Source: Clostridiales bacterium (lineage in GTDB: Bacteria > Bacillota > Clostridia > Lachnospirales > CAG-274). From it: a stretch of DNA of 7,600 bases. Position 1 is the stretch's first letter. Each line of letters starts with the position of its first letter. Below are positions 1 to 7,089 of this stretch, in pieces. Both the position numbers and the translations under genes were made by a program. The stretch lies in contig JAJQCI010000225.1 of the NCBI GenBank assembly GCA_021202835.1, positions 1,739 through 9,338 of the forward strand, in the 5' to 3' direction. The notes beneath the pieces were generated by a model. That model was given only the letters and a program-made list of their open reading frames with translations. It searched no databases and was not told the origin of the DNA.

Positions 1-3000
1 GATGATAATATTTAGCCGGCAGAGTAAATTCAACCGCCGTGTCTTCCTGTGAGTCAAGACTGCCTATGTCGAATGTGCCCAAAACAGTACCGCTTGCGTT
101 TGAATTATAAACAGTTAAAACAATATTTTCGGCTGTTTCATAACCGTTGTTTTTAACATATGCCGTTACCGCTGCGCCGTTATCGTCTGTTTTAAGAACC
201 AAATCAGATATTACAATATCGGCTAAGCCCAGTTCTGTTTCGGCTGAGTTGTTTGTTTCGTCCATATCGTCATAGTCACAGCTTATGTTCAGGGTTATGC
301 TCTGACGTGACAGGCTGTCCGGCAGGGTAATGTCAAGTGACAAATCACTGCTTTCTCCTGCGGCTATTTCACAGCTTAATGTACCCTCGCCCAAAATACC
401 GCCGTTTTCATCCGAAACAGAGGCATATACTGTGTCTATGCTGTTAAGGCTGTTGTTTGTAACGTTAAAATCCAATGGAAGGTCTGCGCCCGGGGCAATA
501 TCTTCGCCGTCATATGTAACATAGTTTAAAACAAGATCGTTATATTCACAGCCTTCTATAACCTTAAGCTCTGCCGCTGCGTAAGGGGTTCCGCCTTCCT
601 GCCCGAATTTATCGTTTATTTCAATGAGGTTTACGGCCATAAGAACATTTCCGTCGTCTTTAAGTTCTGCCGAATAATTTCTTATGTATTTTTCATAGTC
701 CGTCAGCTGAATTATATTGCCGAAGCTGCCGTTTTCGCTGTCATACCATGTGCCGTACATTTCACAGCCGAAGCCTGTTGATACAAGAGTAAGAAGGACT
801 CTTTCGCCGCCGTTTTCTATTATTTCGAAGTTGCTTAAGTCTGAAACGCCTGCGGCTGTGTCAGTGCCTGTTAATATATTGTAAATATAAAGCTCGCCGT
901 CGGCTATATGATAAATTTCATCTCCCAAAACCTGAAGTTCGTCACAGTCGTTAGTATAGGAACCGTTGTATATTTCTTCACCGTTTTCGTTTATATGAAG
1001 AGAGGTTGTCTCGTCATCATTATAAAGGGTATATATAACCCTTATATTTTGACCGGAAACGCCTGCTTTAATATTTGTTGCGGCGTTTTCATATTCGCCT
1101 ATAACCTCTTCCTCCTGCCATGCTCCGCCGGTATATTTTCTTAAATATACCGTGTTCGTGCCTTCGGTCATAAACAAATCGTTTTCACTGTTTTCAACCC
1201 AGCATACCGCAATTGTATCGCCCTCTGCGGCTATGTCATAAATATTTTCATAAGCAAGCCTGTTTGAGCTGCTTACCAAAACAGGCTCGGAGATTGTTTC
1301 TCCGTCATAAACCGAACAGTAAAGGTCTGTTTTTGCCATATGCTCTTCAAGTGATATATCTTCGGGAAGACTTTCGGCCACTCTGGCCCACAAAATATAG
1401 GCCTTTGTTCCGTCACAGTAAACAACCGGGTCGCCGTTGTAGCCTTCGTTGTCATAAATTGTATTATATTCACTCCAGCCTGCGCTTTCGGTGTATGTGC
1501 TGTAATAAAGAGATGTTACGTCTGTATCGCCCTTTGTTCCGTCGTCGTCTGTCCACACAAGAAGTCTTGAGCCGTCATCAAACATGGCAAGCTGAGGCGA
1601 ATTGTAGGGATAAAGTCCGGCCTTGCTGAAGGATGTACTTGGGTCAAATGAAAAGGTCATTACACCCGGGTTGTTAAGATAATCTCTTGAAATCGGCTTA
1701 AACTCATCTTCTTCAACCGACGCCAGACTTACCTCTTCGGCTTCGGCCTCACCCGGGAACCACTGCTTGGGGCCGTAAACCGGCCAGTCCTTCGAGGCAG
1801 TGAAAATTCCGGCCTTGCCCTCTACATAGAGAGAGCCCTCCGCCGTAACCGTAAATGGGTCATAATCCACTCCCACGGTATTTCCGAAATAGCCTGTTAC
1901 CGCTATTACCTTAATGAGTATGTTTCCCTTAAAGCCGCCCTCCAGGTGAAGGCTTTTTGAGCCGAGGCCCATACCGAAGCTGAATTCGGGCTTAAACTCC
2001 AAATCTGAAGAAACGCTTAATGCATCATAGTCCTTATCGTCGGCAACCTTTATTTTGCCCTGTGTCGAAACCTCAAGACTCACGGTTCCGTATGAAGCCG
2101 GAAAGGCCGCCAGTCTTGTGGAAAATTTTCCCGAAGCCTTAGCGGTAACAATTATTCCGCCTTCGGCAAGATTAAAGCTTCCGCTTTCATAGGCCCACTC
2201 CAAATATCCGGCAAATTTGCCTTCTATATTAAGGAAAATGTTTGCGTCTATGTCTCTGAGAGATGTGTTAAGCTTCCTCAGCTTATTATATGTATTTTTG
2301 TTTGTATTCAGATTGTTAAAGGCTTTGTAAAGATCTTTAACCTCCTTATACATATCCTGCCATTTATCCTGACCGATTTCGGCCTCTTCGGATAAATTCT
2401 TAAAGCCCACAAGAGCCTGAACGGTTTTTTCTTCCTCGTCAACCTTAAACTGCAGATTCAGCTTATCGCCTAATTTTATATTCAGCTTTCCGTCCAGTTC
2501 AAGAAGATAAAATGTTTTGTTGAAAATTGTAACGCTGGGGCCTTTGATTGTGTCCTTGCCGAGGGTTATATTTTCAAGAAGCTTTAAATCGTCAGAGTCA
2601 AAGCCGGCTTCAGCCAAAACCTCATCGGAAGTAGCTGTTACAGCATTAAAGCCCTCTCCGGTTTTGTCATAGTCCCATTCACATATAAAGCCTACGGTAT
2701 TTAAGCTGAAATTGCTTTCTTCTTTAGGATATGTATTATCATAAAACATATCGTTCCATTTGAAGCGCTTGCTTCCGCTTACAGCGGGATTTGCGTTGTT
2801 GTAGATATGAACATAATCCTCTCTTTGGCCGTCGGCTCTTGAACTGTTGTTAGGTTCTCCTCTGTCCCAGTTTGAATAGCTATAGGTTTCGCCTGTTACC
2901 CACTTAGGCTGACTTGCCGTTGTCATGCCCATCCAATATTGTTTTTTGCTTCCGTAATCCAACAGCCCCTCAATGGCGCTTTGCTCTCCGGAAGAGGTTA

Positions 3001-3199
3001 TTGTGACCAAATGACCTCTCAGGTTTTCACAATATGTTTCTGCTTCCGGCCATGTAATGGAATAGTCATACAAAGAATATGAGTGACCATTGTAAATAAC
3101 AGAAGCGACAGCGGCAACATTTGTCTGCGCCGAACAAAATGTTATAGTTGAAACACACATAATTACAGCTAAAAGAAAGCCTGTAACTCGTTTAATCAT
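1..3199 (-). CDS. Secreted multidomain protein with N-terminal C-type lectin domain, propeller-like repeats and CARDB-like domains (3' end outside window)
   Basis: The frame is open for 1066 codons from the ATG at 3199 to the left edge, so the C-terminus is missing. GGGAGG lies 8 bases before the start. Residues 1-24 are a signal peptide (K3 R4, hydrophobic core, likely cleavage after C22-S23-A24). Residues about 35-175 form a C-type lectin domain: C57 and C173 are the long-range disulfide pair, W89-M90-G91-M92 matches the WIGL core motif, E115-P116-N117 is the EPN sugar-specificity motif, and W148-N149-D150 is the WND calcium motif. The second canonical cysteine pair is absent. Residues about 185-500 are beta-rich and unrecognised. 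Residues about 510-880 carry repeated strands such as those ending in LLVW, YILW and VCWV, suggesting a propeller. Residues 889-990 resemble CARDB (ends DETNNSAETEL), with a second copy starting near 994. Role inferred: extracellular glycan binding or adhesion. Any cell-wall anchor would be outside the window. Confidence 0.88.
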   Translation of the reverse strand, partial: MIKRVTGFLLAVIMCVSTITFCSAQTNVAAVASVIYNGHSYSLYDYSITWPEAETYCENLRGHLVTITSSGEQSAIEGLLDYGSKKQYWMGMTTASQPKWVTGETYSYSNWDRGEPNNSSRADGQREDYVHIYNNANPAVSGSKRFKWNDMFYDNTYPKEESNFSLNTVGFICEWDYDKTGEGFNAVTATSDEVLAEAGFDSDDLKLLENITLGKDTIKGPSVTIFNKTFYLLELDGKLNIKLGDKLNLQFKVDEEEKTVQALVGFKNLSEEAEIGQDKWQDMYKEVKDLYKAFNNLNTNKNTYNKLRKLNTSLRDIDANIFLNIEGKFAGYLEWAYESGSFNLAEGGIIVTAKASGKFSTRLAAFPASYGTVSLEVSTQGKIKVADDKDYDALSVSSDLEFKPEFSFGMGLGSKSLHLEGGFKGNILIKVIAVTGYFGNTVGVDYDPFTVTAEGSLYVEGKAGIFTASKDWPVYGPKQWFPGEAEAEEVSLASVEEDEFKPISRDYLNNPGVMTFSFDPSTSFSKAGLYPYNSPQLAMFDDGSRLLVWTDDDGTKGDTDVTSLYYSTYTESAGWSEYNTIYDNEGYNGDPVVYCDGTKAYILWARVAESLPEDISLEEHMAKTDLYCSVYDGETISEPVLVSSSNRLAYENIYDIAAEGDTIAVCWVENSENDLFMTEGTNTVYLRKYTGGAWQEEEVIGEYENAATNIKAGVSGQNIRVIYTLYNDDETTSLHINENGEEIYNGSYTNDCDELQVLGDEIYHIADGELYIYNILTGTDTAAGVSDLSNFEIIENGGERVLLTLVSTGFGCEMYGTWYDSENGSFGNIIQLTDYEKYIRNYSAELKDDGNVLMAVNLIEINDKFGQEGGTPYAAAELKVIEGCEYNDLVLNYVTYDGEDIAPGADLPLDFNVTNNSLNSIDTVYASVSDENGGILGEGTLSCEIAAGESSDLSLDITLPDSLSRQSITLNISCDYDDMDETNNSAETELGLADIVISDLVLKTDDNGAAVTAYVKNNGYETAENIVLTVYNSNASGTVLGTFDIGSLDSQEDTAVEFTLPAKYYH

Positions 3200-3229
3200 T
3201 AAATTTTCCTCCCTTAAAAATTATCCTCC

Positions 3230-4774
3230 TTACTCCTCAGAGCCGTTAAGATCCTGAAGAATGATAGTTCTCTGTCTTTCTGTGGTTGTTTTGTAAAGGT
3301 CTAAGGCTTCTTCAACAGTCATATCTGCTATAACTATGTTGGAGAGAAGCTGCTGTTTTGCAACCTCAATATCGGGAAGCTGTTCGGCAACAACTGAATT
3401 AAGAACAGGCAGGTCGTAAAGCTTTGAGTTGGCGTCGAATATATCCATAGAAATTGTTATTCTCTCGTCAATCTCAACAGGGTCATAGGCCTCTGTTACG
3501 GCAAGAACCGGATCATAGAAGGTCTTGTCTGTTTCCACCGAAGGGTCAGACAGCGAAGGAAGCATCTCCGCCTTGATAATAGTGCCGTCCTCTGCTCTTT
3601 CAGTTACCTTATAGTGAACATCTTCAACCCCTCTTGTGAAAAGAAGCTGGCCTTCGCCCCCGTCGTGTATGTAGAGAATGAAGTTTTCGAAAACCTCTTC
3701 GGGGTGTTCACAGTAGTTTGTAATAGCGTCTGCCGTTGCAGGGCGCTCGATATAATATGCCTTTTCCTTATCGAAGGATTCAAGCGGAATAAGCTCGGCA
3801 GTTTCGTCCTTCATTTTAAGGTTTTTGTCAAGGGTTTTATACCATGTTCCTGCCCAGTAGTTAAAACAGCCTACAACCCCGGCGTAAAACTTGTCACGGC
3901 AGGTTGATGTTTTGTTTGAAATCGACTGGGGGTCGATAAGCCCTGCGTTCCATGCGTCCTGAATTCTGTAGAGAGCCGCCTCCATTTCAGGCTCAAGAAC
4001 GCCGTCAATATATTTTTCCTGTTCGTCGTCATAATATATTTCCGGACGGGCGTCCTGATAAAATTCTCTTAAATAGATTTCATAGGGAGATTCGGTATTT
4101 ATAAGCCCTGCCACAGTCAGGGGATAAATTGTCAGGCCTTTATATTTTTCTTTAAACGTAATTCCGTTTGAGTCTTCTTCTTCACACTGGTTTATGGTTT
4201 TAAAGGCCTTAAGCATATCGAAAAATTCCTCATAGCTGTGGGGAGTGTCTATGCCCAAAGCGTCCATCCAGTCCTTACGAACGTAGGTTATTGTTCCGTT
4301 TCCTCTCTGGTTGGGAAAGCCGTAAAGACGGTTCGTGCCGTATTCCGAATCATACTTTAGGCTGTCAACAAACCTTTCGTCAACTATGCCCTTTGCCTTA
4401 AGCTCAGAAGCCTCCCATGCGTCTGTCATATCCCAGAGTATGCCTTCGGAGGCATAGGCCGGATAGTAGGTTGAGCCCAGCTCGATTATATCCGCCGGGT
4501 CTTCGGCGGCAAAGGTTATTCCCACCTTTTCATAATACTGGTTGTGTTCGGGCTGTTCGATTATAAGCTTTATTCCCGTATTTTTTTCATACTGGTCACA
4601 AAGCTGCTGCTGGCCGTTTTCGGGCCTTACAATGGTTGAAACCATAAAGCTTATGCTTTCGGGCTTTCCTTCGGCGTTAAGCTCAACATGCTCACGCTGG
4701 CTTCCGCAGGCCGAAAGCCCAGTCAGCAAAACCACTGCCGGAAGGGCGGTTTTCAACACTGTTTTTTTGTTCAT
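3230..4774 (-). CDS. ABC transporter extracellular solute-binding lipoprotein (carbohydrate-type)
   Basis: A 514-residue protein with a lipoprotein signal: K3 K4, hydrophobic stretch, and lipobox L20-S21-A22-C23, so it should be lipid-anchored on the outer face of the membrane. The body reads like a family 1 extracellular solute-binding protein: an early strand ISFMVSTIV, DPADIIELGS, then the typical GNGTITYVRKDWMDALGIDTPHSYEEFFDMLKAF segment in which a tyrosine/arginine strand precedes a DWxxxLG helix. The length fits the longer LipO-like members of the carbohydrate importer class. The start is supported by GGAGG 6 bases before the ATG. No permease or ATPase subunit lies next to it in the window, so it either works with a transporter encoded elsewhere or acts as a sensor. 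The lectin gene starts 30 bases downstream and is probably cotranscribed. The substrate cannot be read from the sequence; a sugar or oligosaccharide is likely. Confidence 0.88.
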   Translation of the reverse strand: MNKKTVLKTALPAVVLLTGLSACGSQREHVELNAEGKPESISFMVSTIVRPENGQQQLCDQYEKNTGIKLIIEQPEHNQYYEKVGITFAAEDPADIIELGSTYYPAYASEGILWDMTDAWEASELKAKGIVDERFVDSLKYDSEYGTNRLYGFPNQRGNGTITYVRKDWMDALGIDTPHSYEEFFDMLKAFKTINQCEEEDSNGITFKEKYKGLTIYPLTVAGLINTESPYEIYLREFYQDARPEIYYDDEQEKYIDGVLEPEMEAALYRIQDAWNAGLIDPQSISNKTSTCRDKFYAGVVGCFNYWAGTWYKTLDKNLKMKDETAELIPLESFDKEKAYYIERPATADAITNYCEHPEEVFENFILYIHDGGEGQLLFTRGVEDVHYKVTERAEDGTIIKAEMLPSLSDPSVETDKTFYDPVLAVTEAYDPVEIDERITISMDIFDANSKLYDLPVLNSVVAEQLPDIEVAKQQLLSNIVIADMTVEEALDLYKTTTERQRTIILQDLNGSEE

Positions 4775-4792
4775 AAATTTCCTCCGTTTCGC

Positions 4793-4818
4793 CCGCAGAC
4801 CTTGTCTGCGGCTTTTTT
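4793..4818 (+). terminator. Rho-independent terminator on the plus strand, upstream of the SBP gene
   Basis: A perfect 8-bp stem, CCGCAGAC (4793-4800) with GTCTGCGG (4804-4811), closes a 3-base loop and is followed by C and seven T on the plus strand. This is a textbook intrinsic terminator for rightward transcription, yet every gene here runs leftward. On the minus strand the hairpin falls in the SBP leader a few bases before the ribosome-binding site and has no U tract after it, so it should not stop SBP mRNA. It may block antisense transcripts crossing the SBP gene, or protect the 5' end of the mRNA. Confidence 0.7.
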
Positions 4819-4833
4819 TGTAACAGTTCAGCC

Positions 4834-4892
4834 GTGCCCTGTTTATAGGCTTATGCGAAAGAAAATTTCACATAAGCCTATAAACAGGGCAC
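4834..4892. repeat. Perfect 22-bp inverted repeat forming a long hairpin inside element 1
   Basis: The arms 4834-4855 (starting GTGCCCTGTTTATAGG) and 4871-4892 are exact reverse complements. After one C/A mismatch the stem continues with GAAA (4857-4860) paired to TTTC (4866-4869), leaving a 5-base loop. The left arm overlaps the last four bases of the left terminal repeat, so this hairpin and end-to-end pairing of the element compete. In RNA either strand would form a very stable stem. Confidence 0.85.
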
Positions 4893-4894
4893 GA

Positions 4895-4982
4895 GCGGAG
4901 CGCCAAATAACTCGTGAAAATTGAGCCGCCTAAGCGGCGCCGGATGCGGAGCAGACGCTTTGCGAGCTATTTGGCGCTCCGC
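4895..4982. repeat. 15-bp inverted repeat, extendable with mismatches, inside element 1
   Basis: GCGGAGCGCCAAATA (4895-4909) is the exact reverse complement of 4968-4982. The match extends outward and inward with a few mismatches to cover about 4889-4916 against 4962-4988. Between the arms sits GCCGC-CTAA-GCGGC (4925-4938), so the region can fold as a branched stem. The left arm is itself flanked by CACGAG (4890-4895) and CTCGTG (4911-4916). Confidence 0.75.
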
Positions 4983-5065
4983 TTGTGCAATCTGCACGGC
5001 TGTACTGTTACAATATTTTGCATCGCTCCTTCTGCAGGTTACACATTGCTTTTGGTGAGCTTGCC

Positions 5066-5157
5066 GTAACAGTTCAGCCGTGCTCTGCTGAGTAAGCTTA
5101 TGTAAAAGCTAATTTTGCATAAGCCCACTCGTGCAAAAAGCATGGCTGAACTGTTAC
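5066..5157. mobile_element. MITE-like element 2 (92 bp), shorter relative of element 1
   Basis: The left end GTAACAGTTCAGCCGTGC (5066-5083) is identical to that of element 1. The right end GCATGGCTGAACTGTTAC (5140-5157) is its inverted repeat with one difference, which would be a G-U pair in plus-strand RNA. The inside forms a near-continuous hairpin: GAGT/ACTC (5090-5093 with 5127-5130), GCTTATG/CATAAGC (5096-5102 with 5118-5124) and AAAA/TTTT around a 5-base loop. About 30 bases at the right end (CTCGTGCAAAAAGCATGG onward) align with the right end of element 1, so this looks like an internally deleted copy of the same family. It starts 14 bases after the xylB stop and could serve as that mRNA's 3' hairpin. 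Confidence 0.75.
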
Positions 5158-5171
5158 AGTTTGTCACCATT

Positions 5172-6668
5172 TTATTTCAAAGCTTCTTTTATGAGCTTGA
5201 AATTTTCTTTGTTTGATTTGTAAAGCTGGCGGAAAACAGGATAGAATTTTTTGTAAACCTCTGTATTTTCCGAAGGTGTTATTTCTCTCACGACTTCCAC
5301 ATTTCCGCCGTTTGCCGCTTCAAAGCTTTCTGCCGCTCCTGAGCCTACAAGGGCTATAAGTGCCGCACCGTAGGAAGGCCCTTCGGATATGTTCAAAACC
5401 TCCAGGGGCTTATTCAGTATATCGGAGCAGATTTGGCCCCAAAGCTTTGACTTTGCGCCGCCGCCTGTTATAAAAATTTCGTTAAGGTCTGTAAATTTAA
5501 CAACCTCTTCATAGAGATCTCTTACTGCATAGCCTACCCCCTCCATAACGGAACGGATAATGTTTCCCTTTTCACAGCCGCCGAAGATGCCTACAAAAGC
5601 ACCCTTGGCGTCGGGGTCGTTGTGGGGTGAGCGTTCGCCGAAAAGATAAGGCAGGAAAACAAGGCCGCCGCTTCCTGCAGGGGCTTTTTCAGCAAGAACG
5701 TTTAATTCATCGAAGGATGTATTTTCAAAAAATGTTCTCTTTGTCCAGTTGAGAGCCTCTCCGGCGCAGAGCATACAACCCATAGCATAGCGGCTGTTTG
5801 GGGCGGAGTAGTTGAAAAGGTGAACGCCGCCTGTTACCTCTGATTTTATTTCGCCTACATATCCTATAACCGTGCCGCTTGTGCCTATGCTTATAACGCC
5901 CTGGCCTTCCTTTACAACGCCGTTTCCTATTGCGGCACAGCTGTTGTCGGCGCCGCCGGCTATGGCGAGACAGCCCTTTTCAAAGCCCAGCTCGTCACAA
6001 AACTCAGCCTTAATCTCACCTACAACACCGGCAGAGGGAATAACCTCGGGAAGAATTCTGGGTGATACTCCTGTTTTTCCGCAGAGTTCTCCCGACCAGC
6101 GGCAGTTTTTAACATCGAAGAGAAGAGTTCCGGCTGCGTCGGATTCGTCTGTTTTGATATTTCCCGTAAGCATAAAGTTTATGTAATCCTTAGGCATTAT
6201 AACCTTGTTTACCCTTGCATAGTTTTCGGGCTCGTTTTCTCTGAGCCACAAAATCTTAGGCAGAGTAAAGCCCTCAAGGGCTAAGTTGCAGGTCATATCC
6301 AAAAGCGATTTAACTCCCCCGGCGGCTTCAACGATTTCCTTCGTCTGAGCCGTTGTTCTTGTGTCGTTCCACAAAATAGCCGGACGTATAACCTCGTTAT
6401 TGCTGTCTAAAAATACAGATGAATGCATCTGGCCGGAAACGGCTGTTGCCGTTACATTTCCCTTTGCTTCGGGGTTTTTCTCCATAAGGTCTTTAAGGGC
6501 CTTAAAAGTGTTTTCCCACCAAGCAGCAGGCTTCTGTTCAACTCTTCCCCCTGAGTAAAAATCAGGGGTATAGCTTACCTGGGCAGAGGAAATAATTTCT
6601 CCCCCGTGGCTTACAAGAAGCGTTTTAACGCCGCTTGTGCCCAAATCTATACCTATTACATACTTCAT
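5172..6668 (-). CDS. xylB: Xylulokinase (FGGY carbohydrate kinase family)
   Basis: Cytoplasmic kinase that phosphorylates D-xylulose with ATP to D-xylulose 5-phosphate, feeding xylose carbon into the pentose phosphate pathway. The 498 residues match the usual length. The N-terminal phosphate loop is D8-L9-G10-T11-S12-G13; G-Q-M81-H82 and W100-N101-D102-T-R are substrate-site motifs of xylulokinases; GGAD241N holds the expected catalytic aspartate; LPYLFGERSPHNDP is characteristic of XylB; G402-G-G-A-K-S-K-L-W-G-Q is the C-terminal FGGY signature of the nucleotide-binding domain. I chose the ATG at 6668 because the homology begins there (MKYVIGIDLGTSG) and GGGAGGA lies 6 bases before it; the in-frame ATG at 6707 would start inside the previous gene. 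It lies 16 bases after the small membrane-protein gene. No xylose isomerase is nearby, and another FGGY ketose substrate is a minor alternative. Confidence 0.93.
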   Translation of the reverse strand: MKYVIGIDLGTSGVKTLLVSHGGEIISSAQVSYTPDFYSGGRVEQKPAAWWENTFKALKDLMEKNPEAKGNVTATAVSGQMHSSVFLDSNNEVIRPAILWNDTRTTAQTKEIVEAAGGVKSLLDMTCNLALEGFTLPKILWLRENEPENYARVNKVIMPKDYINFMLTGNIKTDESDAAGTLLFDVKNCRWSGELCGKTGVSPRILPEVIPSAGVVGEIKAEFCDELGFEKGCLAIAGGADNSCAAIGNGVVKEGQGVISIGTSGTVIGYVGEIKSEVTGGVHLFNYSAPNSRYAMGCMLCAGEALNWTKRTFFENTSFDELNVLAEKAPAGSGGLVFLPYLFGERSPHNDPDAKGAFVGIFGGCEKGNIIRSVMEGVGYAVRDLYEEVVKFTDLNEIFITGGGAKSKLWGQICSDILNKPLEVLNISEGPSYGAALIALVGSGAAESFEAANGGNVEVVREITPSENTEVYKKFYPVFRQLYKSNKENFKLIKEALK

Positions 6669-6674
6669 AATCTG

Positions 6675-6681
6675 TCCTCCC
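6675..6681 (-). promoter_or_regulatory. Ribosome-binding site of xylB
   Basis: GGGAGGA on the minus strand, 6 bases before the ATG at 6668. It decides the xylB start in favour of 6668 over the in-frame ATG at 6707. It lies in the 16-base gap after the stop codon of the previous gene. Confidence 0.85.
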
Positions 6682-6684
6682 TTT

Positions 6685-7089
6685 TTATGCCTGTTCCGCA
6701 GGAACAAGATCTTCTATAGCCCTGAGCTCCTGGGCTATTATGTTCTTTTGTGTTATAACGCATACCATATTTTGAGTGTTAACCCCCACAAAACTGCCTA
6801 TAAATGTTTTATTGTTTGAAAGTGTTATTTTTACCCACATACCTCTTTTAAAGGTTGTCCCTCTGTATTCGATAACCTCTATGGGGAAAAGCTTGTGACA
6901 TCTTTCTATTACATCTCTGGCCTCGAAAAGCTTCGCCGTCATTGCAGGCAGAGCCTTTATCATTCTGCGAAGCCTTATAAAGCTCATAATTACCCATGTA
7001 AGCATAAGGGAAACAAGGGCGCTCAAAATTACATCCTTAATGTTAAACACGAACATATATCTTCCTATGTTTAATACATATCCGTTCAC
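6685..7089 (-). CDS. Small single-pass membrane protein, unknown function, with a possible Sm/SH3-like barrel
   Basis: I do not recognise a named family. The 134 residues have one clear transmembrane helix (about 19-38, DVILSALVSLMLTWVIMSFI) followed by R39, R41 and R42, which predicts a cytoplasmic C-terminus. Residues about 44-70 look helical. Residues about 80-129 alternate as beta strands (WVKITLSNNKTFIGSFVGVN, then MVCVIT and LRAIEDLVP), reminiscent of the small barrels of Sm-like or SH3-like proteins; this is a pattern judgement only. The start is GTG at 7089, with GGAGGTGA 6 bases before it, and it overlaps the stop of the upstream ATPase gene by four bases (GTGA), so translation is probably coupled. 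A weaker alternative is the ATG at 7056 (residue 12), preceded by AGGAAG. xylB follows 16 bases after its stop. Confidence 0.75.
   Translation of the reverse strand: MNGYVLNIGRYMFVFNIKDVILSALVSLMLTWVIMSFIRLRRMIKALPAMTAKLFEARDVIERCHKLFPIEVIEYRGTTFKRGMWVKITLSNNKTFIGSFVGVNTQNMVCVITQKNIIAQELRAIEDLVPAEQA

Larger units (their letters stand above)
4820..5011. mobile_element. MITE-like element 1 (192 bp) with 18-bp terminal inverted repeats
   Basis: The left end GTAACAGTTCAGCCGTGC (4820-4837) and right end GCACGGCTGTACTGTTAC (4994-5011) are inverted repeats with one mismatch; two more bases on each side (TTG/CAA) extend the match to 20 bp, 4818-5013. There is no coding capacity. The interior contains further inverted repeats: a perfect 22-bp pair (4834-4855 with 4871-4892), a GCGGAGCGCCAAATA pair (4895-4909 with 4968-4982) and a short GCCGC/GCGGC hairpin (4925-4938). 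It shares its ends and the GCTTATG/CATAAGC core with the 92-bp element at 5066-5157. No clear target-site duplication is visible. It would need a transposase acting in trans; none is in the window. Confidence 0.75.
4775..5171. other. 397-bp intergenic region filled by MITE-like repeats and a terminator; no gene
   Basis: No credible coding sequence lies between the SBP start and the xylB stop. The content is the SBP ribosome-binding site (4781-4785), a plus-strand terminator hairpin (4793-4818), a 192-bp inverted-repeat element (4820-5011), a 54-bp spacer in which I see nothing (5012-5065), and a 92-bp inverted-repeat element (5066-5157). I could not find a convincing minus-strand promoter for the SBP gene. 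Either it lies in the spacer or inside an element in a form I cannot recognise, or the gene is read through from xylB. Confidence 0.85.

Noticed and set aside
1213..1629. Plus-strand open frame of 138 codons
   Set aside because: It lies fully inside the lectin gene in antisense, is cysteine/arginine-rich in a way typical of shadow frames, and has no ribosome-binding site.
4841..4980. Possible minus-strand promoter (TTGGCG and TTTATA about 16 bases apart)
   Set aside because: Both boxes match the consensus poorly and fall within hairpin arms of the repeat, so the match is easily due to chance.
4820..5157. CRISPR array or integron attC sites
   Set aside because: The repeats are inverted pairs with unequal spacing rather than regular direct repeats, no integrase or cas gene is present, and the attC core sequences are not seen.
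5872..6186. Plus-strand open frame of 104 codons opposite xylB
   Set aside because: Antisense to strongly conserved xylB motifs, with no start signal and a proline/serine-rich composition of the kind antisense frames show.
6669..6707. Thirteen-residue N-terminal extension of XylB
   Set aside because: The extension overlaps the end of the previous gene and does not resemble the family; the ribosome-binding site and homology both start at 6668.
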